DNA of 64,000 bases from Trichoplax sp. H2 (taxonomy: Eukaryota > Placozoa > Uniplacotomia > Trichoplacea): contig NOWV01000076.1 in NCBI GenBank assembly GCA_003344405.1, forward strand, positions 248,001 through 312,000, written 5' to 3'. The notes under the pieces are model-generated. The model saw only the letters and a program-made list of their open reading frames with translations, was not told the DNA's origin and ran no database searches. This document shows, one piece after another, positions 24,093-34,682 of the stretch. The position numbers were made by a program, and so were the translations under genes. The number at the start of each line of letters is the position of its first letter. Position 1 is the stretch's first letter.

Positions 24093-27000
24093 GTTTTGAT
24101 CTTGTTAGACTTTATTAGCACCACATGTACTCGTAGGGTAGGATTTGATATAAAGGATGAATTCTAGTACAACATTGGATAGTCTTGCTAATCTTTTTTA
24201 AGTAGTATCTGTAGCTAGATAAGATTAACTAGTATAGACGATGGCTTATGGTTTTGAATAATGTTGAATAGGTCACTATAGCGGGATACTGCTGGATACC
24301 ATGGCTCTGATCCGGCAAATAGTACATATGTTGTAACCTAAAGCAACAAGTTATTCTACTTTATACCGGTATATACTTTCTTTCAAGTAGCTGATTAGAA
24401 AGCTGATTAGATTCAAATCCATATATAATTATAAGACAGAAAGATTATCATGAATAATGATTCAGTCGTTGTAAAAAGTGCGATATTAGACTAACCTTGA
24501 GCAGTATTTCGATAAAACTGCTTTAATTAATGATGATAGCACTTGAGGTGATACCAAGCAGGAGAGAAGTTTTCTTACCTTACTAAATAGATTAATAGGA
24601 TAACTCTAGTTTGGTAAATCTGTTACCGCAGTTTGCATCACTGTAATAAGCAGATGATGAAGGTAAGAAATAGATAACCAATAAAACGATAGATAGAAAT
24701 GACGTTGATCAAGCAACATATGGAGCTACTAAATAGTATTGTTGAGCATCATTCAATACCGCTTGTATTATTACGATCAGGCAAGATATTCTAATTCATG
24801 TTAAATAAAATTAATTTGATATTCTATTCTTTAACAGTGCATCGATTCGTATAGGCTAACCGATTGTATTTGCGGTTAAAAGATAAATATCATTATTGAA
24901 AATTTATAAATGTATCTATCCCATGCTAAATATTGATACGCGTTAAATAAATGAATAACAACCAAAGAAGTTCCTATTAATTCTATTTTTTTTAACCTTC
25001 TTTAAAGCCTTTATGCCTAATTAAAATTCTATTTATAAACTACTATTCGTACTATGGCACTTTTTTGTAGTCCAAAATGCGTAGGATAAGCACTCCGTCA
25101 AAACATACGAATCTATGTGCAAATTGGATGTACCTAATTACGTCATGGTAGAAAAAAAATCCGATTTGGACAGGAAATGGTTTAAGATATATGAAATCGA
25201 TCGGACGATTCTCCATTTTTTCTCTTTATTTTTCAACCCATTCAAATTATTAATTACGTAGGTCAATATCTCCTCTCTCTATCAGCAAAAACTCACTAAA
25301 TACTATACGATACTGTGGCCATTTTATCCTGTCAAGAACTTCTATCATTCTCTGCTCATTATATTTATAACTTTACGAAATGTCGGAGAATAGGAAAGTT
25401 CTCAATTTTGATGATAGATGCGGTACAGTAGTCTTGCAAACAATTTGAGTCTTTACTCTTGAGTAATAGCTCATGAGTATATAGCGAAATAGCAAAGATT
25501 GGATAGTGTAGACGATGGGTTATGGTCATGAATAAATTGTCAAAGTCCATAGGTTAGATCGGCATTACCGTCTATTAGCAGAAACTCACTAAATACGGTA
25601 CTATGACCATTTCATCCTGTCAAAAACTTCTACCATTCTTTGCTCAATACACTTATGACTTGAAGCTTTCATGGCTATAATCCCAAGCTATTCCACAAAT
25701 GAGTGACTGTAAGGTAGAGAGCCATTGAATTGTTCACCCCAGATCCCGAAAGATCCCTACGTCAATTCGAAATACTGCAATGGAACCAACAGATGATAAT
25801 GAAAATAATAGACAATCTTTGCATATATTTATACATATTGCTGAATCAAAATCAAAATCGAATCAATTAGCCTGTAACTTTGTATTAGCGTTTTATTTTT
25901 ATATTGCATTTGTCTTAGAAGCAAGTAATTAATGGATAACTAGTTTGTCGATGCGTATACTTCTACATATAACTTATGTAAGATAATAATAACTAAGCTT
26001 GTAAACATAAATCGCTAATATAAAATAGAACTTATCAAACAGATTACGGTTACTTTGAAGATAATAAACAATTTTTGCAGATACTCATACTCTTAACTGC
26101 TCTATCTGAGTTATGTGTATTTATTATCACCATCGTTATGTACTCATGTCGTATTTGCGCGTTTATGTATTACTAGGTAATTTTCCTAAACTTACATATC
26201 TATGCAATCGATATGGACCCTGTCATCGAATTAAAAATCAAACTGCCTAGATGGTAAATTTATATCAGCGTTTTACGAATATCGTATCTAGATTACGTTT
26301 GAGCAGTATTAGATTAAATTGCAAATCATCAGTGACTTGCTTGTCAAGGCGTCTACTTCTATACAACTTACACACTATAACAGCAGATGTCGTACTCTAA
26401 CTATTCTATCTAAATTATGTGTATCCGTATCTTTGCGCATTCTTTCATCTATACACTGTCATATCAATATTTTGAAAAAAAGAAAGTATACTGTGAAAAT
26501 CAAGGTAAGAATTTGTTTTAAGCAAATCAGGTATTACTTTAGCTACAGCCTATTCGATAGAACATTTAATAGTCTATAAATGTATTCGGTCATAACAACT
26601 ATATCAGCGTGTAAAACACGGTATAATATTGCATTATCTATGCAATGCTTGGTAGCAAGACTTTATAACTCTGAAATCTGAAGAATATCCCTATTTCATA
26701 GTAACTTTTGCCACTATTCTAAGACGACATTAGGCTGTAATAATGAGTTATTAAGCTTTATATAGCTAATGCTAATTGCATTTATTATCATTGCTCATTT
26801 TTGTAGGAAAAACAGCAAATTAATAACTTTCAGTTAAAAACTAGAACTACAAAATTGATCGATAAGAATTGATTCTCTCTTGGCGAATGTACGAACTTCA
26901 TTAACTTTTGAGAACAAAGGTGTTATAATAAGCCATCAAGAGATAACTATAATGCTAGGATTAAACTTGCATATATGGTAGACATTTAGAGATAGAATAA

Positions 27001-28932
27001 CGAGTAATTTGATATTGAAAGCGATTTGCTGTAATCCTTTAAGATTTTGGGGAAGCTGCTATTGTATTGTCGATTGCTTTTAGTTAATTTGGAAAATGAT
27101 AACGTACTGTAAGCTTTACGATAGTACACAATTAGAGAGCAATTATTTTTCATTTCTATCATAACTATCTCACATTTGCCATTAATCCAATGTTGATCGT
27201 ATATTTTAGAAGTAAATGTTAAGAATTATGAATAAAGTAAAATAAAGCAGACATTTACAAGTTTTTACTTATTTGAGTACTATCATTTTTTATCAGTTAC
27301 TTTTTAGCATATTACTAGAAATTTTCGAGCCTCACTATGAACTATGATAATACAATAATTTTAGTGATGATATCATCTTGGAAGAATATTAGTTAAAAGC
27401 CATTAAATTCGATTTTTTCTGTAGAAGTTGTATTGTAACTGTTTCTAGCTAAAACTCACATGTAATATAAGTCTTTCGAATAGATTGCACTCGAAATTTT
27501 GCTTTTCAATTAGATTTCATGCGAGTACAGCTGTAATATTACACACCCTAATTTCTTACGCACTAATATAAGCCTGATGAAGTAATTTATTTCATATAAT
27601 ATAATACTGCTAAGTATTACGCTGCATTTGTTAGATAGATTGTGCATTAATGCCATGCATTACCATATTGATATCAGCTACAACTTGTAATATCTATAGT
27701 GCATTTAAGATTGGTATTGTGTACTTGCTTAAATTCGATATAATCAAATTTTAGTATGTTACAGACTAGCTGTTGTTATAGGTTATGCAATAATCTTTTG
27801 CAAATGTATTATTTTATACTTGTTAATTCCACTTATTAATCGTGGAATATACTACATATATTTAGTTAGTTTTATAATATCTTTCACTACTTTTTCCATT
27901 TCGTATCTCTCGTGCTAAAACTGAGAGTAGTACGAACCTTCAATATGATTGCTAGTATTAACTGTAGATAGTGATAGTCGACAAATAAATATAGCTTGAT
28001 AAGATAATAATCGGTTTGTTTTGCAAGCACGTTTATAGTGTAGATCTTGTACTGAGTTAAAAAAAATCATCTTCTTCTAGCAATAGAACAAAACATCTAA
28101 ATTGCAGCATTCCGACATTTTCTAAAATCATGTACTTTAAATAACTTACAAATAGAAGTATAATTGAACAATTGATTTTACAAATACTCGTTTATATTGG
28201 TGCGTTAAGTAAAAATAAGAAAGTTATTATATACGCTATATGTACGATAATGTATTTTATGACTTGATTAGATCTTTCACTATTAATGTACTCAATCTCA
28301 ATGGTTTGTACTGTATAAGTATTACGAAATGAAGATTTGCGTTAATTATGTTTCTATCTTATAAGCTCACTACAACCTTAACCAATTCTGTTGATTATTG
28401 TAGCATATTCGCTTAGCAATAAAATTTGTAAGATATAAGTCCATTTGCTAGAAAGTAGAAGAGTTTCGTAAACGTAACAACAAGAATGAACTCTAAGCTT
28501 GTACCAAGAATGGATGTAGTCAACTTTTGAACACGATAAAATGGCCTATTTTTGATCCAGTTGTGGAGTATTAGACTGATCAGAAATGAGCTAAAGGATT
28601 GAAATAACTCATAATTAAATAAATAAAAGCTGCCCCCAAAATAGCCGACTATCCCTATAGACTGCAGTACTGCCTTGTACAGTATAAATTACAAACTACT
28701 GCGACAGATTGGACATACAGACTATGTCAATAGGTCAAGACCAAGTGCAATAACTGCCGTTGCTTATTATACAATATCTTTATACCTTGGTAGCGGTAGT
28801 CAGCATTAGTCTAACCTTGACATCGAATTAAAACCTAACAACGGACTAAAATACTACTATACTGTACTAATACAAACATTTACATTCCCCGCTTTCAAAA
28901 GTATTGCAAGTTTTGAAATTCAATCTGCGATC
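24093..28932. other. Divergent intergenic region, LamG-DUF1647 / ATOX1
   Basis: 4.8 kb of AT-rich DNA with no supported gene. It contains old, diverged duplications: a 100-bp segment around 25265-25370 recurs at about 25565-25665 (ACTCACTAAATAC at 25291 and 25584), and a stretch near 24230 resembles one near 25502. TACTGTAC words are scarce, with a few around 28660-28690 and 28860. Confidence 0.5.
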
Positions 28933-31224
28933 ATGGCTACTAGAAAGGTATTCACTTCTTTCTACAATTTAAAGATGTGTATGGAATTCCATCAGTAGTA
29001 TTAAATGATTTAACGATCGATTATTCTAATTCACGAACTCATGCCTAGATGCTGTAGGATTACAGATCGGCGATGAAGCTGCTTTACTTAAAACTAGTAG
29101 AATTCACGCTCTTTATACTTCGCGTACTATTTATAGTTTGTAGGTAGTTCTACTTTTTACTTTAAGTGGTAACTACAATGTAGAATTTTAGGAAGCTACT
29201 CTCACCCTGATACAATTTAGAGATGAGTATTGAATTTTATCTGCACCATTGCATGATTTAAATGATCGATTTATCCTTTTTATTGGCACATACACAAATA
29301 GTGTAGGATTACAGACTTTCGATGGTACTGCTTTATTTACCTATAGTATGAAGGATTACTAGTAGTTTAGAAGTAGGATTAAGCAAGCTATTCGCTCCTT
29401 ATAGAAAATAAACAAGAGTGGTGAATTCCATTTGTAACATTGCATGATTAAATCCTAGATTACTCCAGCTCATTAACAAGTACCTGAATACTGTTGGACT
29501 ACATAGCTGCGATGAAAATTACTTTAGGTGTAGAATTAATACCATTTAATGATAAACAAATTTAATGTCCTGTCACTTCGTTGACAAGGAAGTATATTTC
29601 ATTTGGGGGACTACAGGGTACAGATTCCTGCCATGAACTACCTTATGTACAATGAGGAAGTTATTAACTCCTTTATAAAATCTTAAGATGAGTATTGAAT
29701 TCCATCTACAACATTGCATAATTTGATAATTGTAATAGATTATGCTAGTTCACTGCCATGTGCTTGGATATTGTAGCAATCAGGTCTGTGAATGAAATTA
29801 CTTGGCGAGTAAAATTAGTAGTATCTGATGATAGATTACTCTAATTTATGTGCGTTTACCTAGACTATACAGAACTGCAGATCTAGAATGAAACTGCTTT
29901 AGAAGCAGATTTTATGTTGATAGTGGCTCACGAATAATACAGTTAGACTTGGATTTGTGATTAAAAGTTTACTTTATGACCAAGACTGTCGACCTGTAAG
30001 GAAATTGCTTTACACGTAAAATTTTCGAGTGTGATGATGAGTCAACAATAATACTAACATTAGATATTGATTTATTATTAAAACTTTACTTTATTGCACA
30101 AATAAGTCTTTTACCAATAGATGTTCGTATTACTTTACAATCTAACTTACCTAACTTACAAACAGATTCTATTTCCGGCTTGCATAACATCAGCTATAAA
30201 CTTACGCTGTGTATTAATTAATATGACGCCACCATAGTGCTATGTCGGGAACTGTAACATCTTTTTAGCCGCATGCTAACGGCTCCTACAAACGTAAAAT
30301 TGGTGTAAAGCAGATCAAAATTGCCATTTTGTTTAAGCGGTGTTTATGGGATATCTTGTACGGTCCATTGCACGTTATTGATAATAGTTAGCGATAGACA
30401 CATCTAAATTGTGCAATTGGATCTATTTCTGTTGTTTTGGCAAGAGTTAGCTACATAGTACATGAGCATAAATGTGCTTGCATTTCTATACTCTACGCAC
30501 TTTTGTGATTGGATCCATTGCCGTTATTCTGCGATCTACTTGGAATTTTTTCTGGTACAAGCTTTCTTTTAGGCCTCTTGAACTTCAATGGTCGCTGACG
30601 ATTTGCGATGAATATCATAATACTAACAGCAGTGATGTTCAAATGGAGAAAACACAGCCTTGTGCAGCAATATTAACTGATTTAAACTATTCAATGCTTA
30701 TCTGTTTGAGAGCTTATCCTACATGGTAGTTTTACATCTAGATACTACAGTATTTATTACTATCAAAGAGGGAGAGAAATGTGCCATGATATACAGTATG
30801 TGTACAATTATGAAAATAATAGACAAATCTTTTAATTTTTCTAAGGTTTATGAATTCAACGTAGAAATGGCTTGTGATGGTTGTTCGGGTGCAGTTAAAC
30901 GTGTCTTGGGAAGATTATCAGGTACTCGTTTGATGCAAGTGGCTAAAATGTGTTATTTGAAATACTGTTCAACTTGCTTGATCATTATTTCAATGCTTAC
31001 TTGTGCTGGATAACAAATTGAGTAGTATAGCCAATAATCTTAAACTTTGAAACAAACTGGATACAGTGATTTAATACTCAGTTATTATCACAGAGGTCTC
31101 TTCTATCGATATTGACATGGAAAAGCAAAAAGTTTACGTAACAACTACCTTACCTTCAGAAAATATTTTGGCCAAAATAATAAAGACTGGAAAAGCTTGT
31201 TCTTTCGTTGGAGAAAGAAGTTAA
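28933..31224 (+). CDS. ATOX1: Copper chaperone ATOX1, complete, 3 exons
   Basis: Small cytosolic Cu(I) carrier that hands copper to the Golgi P-type ATPases (ATP7 family). Exons 28933-28947, 30846-30921 and 31094-31224 give 222 nt, 73 aa (human 68). The first exon encodes only MATRK. The heavy-metal-associated fold follows: YEFNVEMACDGCSGAVKRVL with copper ligands Cys15 and Cys18 in MxCxxC, then VSSIDIDMEKQKVYVTTTLP and ILAKIIKTGKACSFVGE. The Lys of KTGK matches the conserved lysine that neutralises the bound copper thiolate. Splice joins are AAG|GTT and G|AG. The 1.9-kb first intron is built of diverged tandem repeats. Identity is secure; the 5-codon first exon rests on phase, a good GTATTC donor and the lack of a better start. 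Confidence 0.9.
28948..29965. repeat. Degenerate ~200-bp tandem repeats inside ATOX1 intron 1
   Basis: At least four copies share the order: TTTA-GATG-GTATTGAATTCCAT, ACATTGCATGATTTAA, CGATTATTCTAATTCAC, TGTAGGATTACAGA, CGATGAAGCTGCTTTA. Copies begin near 28955, 29200, 29390 and 29670, with a partial fifth near 29830. They are strongly diverged, with no shared open frame. Confidence 0.65.
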
Positions 31225-33008
31225 TTCGCAAGATGATAATCCAACGTATAGTTATCTATATGGAAAGAAATATCATTTTAACAGAATGTCATGACTAATT
31301 TGGATTCCGGTCAATTCTATCAATATATTATTGCACTAAATCATACGCTATATAGCAATACCTTACCCACAATTAGTGGGCTTTTGAACATGTCTATCTC
31401 CATAATAGAGTAGCTGTACCGAAATTGTAGATTCTTCTCTTGATCGTAGCCAAGGGAACTTTGAAAAGCAATCGTAGTAATTATTTTTTTTTGACCATGA
31501 TTCTTTCTTAATTCCTCTTAAGAGGGTATATCAATTAGCTAAAATTAATTTAATGTTTAGTATACTTACTGAATTGGTAATTGCATATAACTGGTAATGT
31601 TGAATCATCACTAGTAAATGCGATTCAAGACGCCTATAGTTAGGCGTAATTTATCAGTAATTTCTCATATATGCCTGTCTGTGCCTAAGAAAATGATATA
31701 ATAATTACTTTCAATCCTTTTAAAAGGATGAGGGAAAAAATAAAATTTTGATAGCGAATTACCGTAGCCAGGTGTGAAACTTCTTCATTTTTAGTGTTAC
31801 AAATATCTCGCTTGTGCTATAGGATGGATGAATAACCTCGAATTATTCCAAACTTGTATTATAATCACATTTCTAGAAATTTATTTTGCGGATAAATGTA
31901 GACCAATAAATACTATAGAAATAAAATACCTACCAAGAAATGACTAAGAATAGCCTCTAGAGTAGCAAATGGAATTTACAAGCACACTAGCGAATTTGAC
32001 CCAATGATACCTTAATAGACCGAGTCTGCAGATTTAATAGCAGTAGGCCAAGAAAGGAAAATAATTATGTAATAACTTACTCCATGAGTGGCAAATCGTC
32101 CATGAATAAAATGATTATTTTATATTGATGTCACCTATCAATATCTTAGCATCAGTCGATGACATTACTATTTGATGATTGCCTACCGGAGCTGCAAATT
32201 TTATTTATGGTAATAATAAATGTAAAGTTGTTCTAATTAGTTTTATGATGGAACAAGTTATGGAACCCGCAAACTTGGCGGTAGTGCGAAAGCAAAAGAT
32301 CGGTGTAATAACTTATCTTCAAGGCCAGCAATCATGCTCAATTAACATGGTGATATTTTATTCATCATGATGTGGTAAATCCTATGATAGAACCTACAGA
32401 TTAATATCGGTATATCAACTGAGGACATTACTGCAACTATGCAATAATTATTATAAGTAGCAGAGAGAGCGAGTCTGTATCTAGCATCGGTGGGTAGAAT
32501 GTCTATCAAAACATTATTTCTGTTACCTAAAGACTACTTGCAAAATTGTATAAAATTCGAAGGAAAGCCGCTATCCATCTTGATAGGATAACATAAGTAT
32601 AAATAGCAAGTAACGATTACCTTTAGCCATGTTAGTATAGTACTCGTTGAGCTCATTTTTATTGAGACTAGAAATAGCAAATTTATTTATTCTATAGAAA
32701 GTATTAGAGTACTATGATTTCAATCACACTTCATTGCATTATTCAGCCTTGTTAAAGTACAGCATTTGGTTTAATTGATTACAATTTGAAGTATTAAGTT
32801 ATATTCAAACACTTGCGGCAACCTTGTCTTCACTACGGTATTAAATTAATGTGTTTGCATAAGGCACAAGCAAGAATTTAGCATATCGTCCAGAGTAAAG
32901 ACATTCGACCAGAAGCAAGAAAATATCATCGAGTTCCAATATACAAAGTATTGGTTACATTCACTTTAGTTGTATGTTTGTCCAGCAATGTAGTAGAAGA
33001 TTCAACAT
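31225..33008. other. Intergenic region downstream of ATOX1
   Basis: AT-rich sequence with no supported gene. Weak internal similarity between about 32040-32130 and 32290-32380 (TAATAACTTA and ATGAATAAAATGATTATTTTAT-type words) suggests another old duplication. Confidence 0.45.
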
Positions 33009-33314
33009 TTAATCGTGAACAAGACTGATCATGACAGTATGTAAAATTACCGACGCATACTCTAGTGTCGGATCGGGGTTTCCTTGAATAGGAAATAACG
33101 TTAAAAAGCTATCTGGACGAAGCATCCTGTACAAACAGTTTGCACTAATAAAAGAGAATTGAACCATTTTGGTCCTTGATCGACATGAGAAAAAATAGTT
33201 CTGGTCATGAGAATTCATGCTAATGACAACGTCATACATATTCGTTATTTTATCAAGTTTAGAGAAATTTTTGGAAGACAATTCAATAGTATTAATTACA
33301 GAATTAGTTTCAGA
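33009..33314 (-). other. Unidentified exon-like open frame
   Basis: From a possible splice acceptor (CTAG, exon start 33314) to a stop at 33009-33011 the minus strand is open for 101 codons, long for DNA this AT-rich. The frame has protein-like composition, with segments such as YDVVISMNSHDQNYFF and LRPDSFLTLFPIQGNPDP. I recognise no family and found no upstream partner exon before PRPSAP (stop at 33621). It could be a terminal exon of an unknown gene, a relic, or chance. Confidence 0.3.
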
Positions 33315-33620
33315 CTAGATTGGCATTGAAAAAAGGCAATAGGACTATTGAACTCAGTACATTGTAGTCATCGAACAATTTATAAATCAGCATTATTACA
33401 GTAGATAGGGTATTAAACCTTGAATGGCAATTATTAGATCATAACGTTATGTTCATCTTTACAAAGATCATTTAGGTCCATCGAAGGTTCTGCTGGTGTG
33501 AGTACTATCCAAGGTACATGTTGATGTTGGGTACTACTCTGTACAAGGAGCAAGCAGAAAGTAGTAAGTTGATCATCAGGCGATCGTTTCAATTTAATCC
33601 ACTACAGTATAGCAGTGATT

Positions 33621-34682
33621 TTAATTTTCATCAGCAGGAATATTCCTAAATAAGTAAGACATCGATTCGCCATTATGGATTCGTCGAATTGACTCAGCAA
33701 TCAACTGGCTGATATCGATGGTCTTGAGTTTGCTACTATTGATCTTTTGAGGGATGGTATTGGTGACAACAATCTCTTCAAGACAGGAAGCATCTAATTT
33801 AGCTGCATCAGATTGTGTAAATTGGCCATGAGTAGCTAAGGCATAGATTTTATAAGCTCCTCGTTCTTCAAGCAATTCAGCAGCTTTGAGTAAGAGATCT
33901 AAATTATCAATCATATCATCAATAATGATGGCTATCTTGCCAGTGACATCGCCGACCAGGGTCATGGGTGGCTTCTCTTTTGGTGCAATCTCAGGCAACA
34001 CCGACGGCAAGACACGCGATACACTACTATCATCATATTCTGGCGGTGGCGATCCACTGCCATCTTCATCGTAATAATCGCTTTTACTTTCGCCATGGAT
34101 GACAGCTAAAGTTAAATGGAGTCGTTCAGCGAAGGAAGTAGCACGTTTAGTACTGCCAGGTTCTCGAGCAACGACCACTGCATTTTTATAATCGGGAATA
34201 TCTTGTTGTATATAGCGAATGATAAAAGGAGAAGCTCGTAAATTATCCACCGGGCAATTGAAAAATCCTTGTACTTCCTTATGATGTAAATCGACAGTAA
34301 TAACATGGCTGACACCAGCTTTACACATCATGGAGGCCACTAACTTGGCTGGTATAGCGCTACGATTTCTCATTTTACTATGCTTCGAATAGGGTAAATA
34401 AGGCATAACGGCAACAATTCTCTTGGCAGCTGATGTCTTACAAGCGTAAACCATAATTAAAAATTCAAAGATGAAATTATTGACACCATCGGCACCAGTT
34501 TGAATAATGAAAACATCCTTTTCGCGTACAGAAACTAAAATATTCACTTTACTCTCGCCATTGGATTGGGATGCCACGTTGGCAGCAGCAATAGGCTCTC
34601 CTAACAACTCGCTAACACTCCTGGATAGAGTTGGATGCGATTGTCCTGAGAATAAATACATTCCTTTAATAGTCTTGGACAT
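33621..34682 (-). CDS. PRPSAP: PRPP synthase-associated protein (PRPSAP/PAP), complete, intronless
   Basis: Non-catalytic partner that forms complexes with phosphoribosyl-pyrophosphate synthetase and lowers its activity. A single uninterrupted frame of 353 aa begins MSKTIKGMYLFSGQSHP. It spans both PRS-type lobes: FIIQTGADGVNNFI, VMPYLPYSKHSKMR, VITVDLHHKEVQGFF, CPVDNLRASPFIIRYIQ, KRATSFAERL, AVIHGE, then the extra Ser/Pro/acidic insertion (about 195-225) that separates PAPs from true synthetases. After it come KEKPPMTLVGDVTGKIAIII, DDMIDN, TNTIPQKI and the C-terminal RRIHNGESMSYLFRNI. The insertion and the RRIHNGESM.YLFRN end mark it as PRPSAP rather than PRPS. It is the only intronless gene among eleven, which suggests a retrocopy or ancient intron loss. 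The frame is intact and looks functional. The overlapping frame across its 5' end (34601-34915) is a shadow. Confidence 0.95.
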   Translation of the reverse strand: MSKTIKGMYLFSGQSHPTLSRSVSELLGEPIAAANVASQSNGESKVNILVSVREKDVFIIQTGADGVNNFIFEFLIMVYACKTSAAKRIVAVMPYLPYSKHSKMRNRSAIPAKLVASMMCKAGVSHVITVDLHHKEVQGFFNCPVDNLRASPFIIRYIQQDIPDYKNAVVVAREPGSTKRATSFAERLHLTLAVIHGESKSDYYDEDGSGSPPPEYDDSSVSRVLPSVLPEIAPKEKPPMTLVGDVTGKIAIIIDDMIDNLDLLLKAAELLEERGAYKIYALATHGQFTQSDAAKLDASCLEEIVVTNTIPQKINSSKLKTIDISQLIAESIRRIHNGESMSYLFRNIPADEN

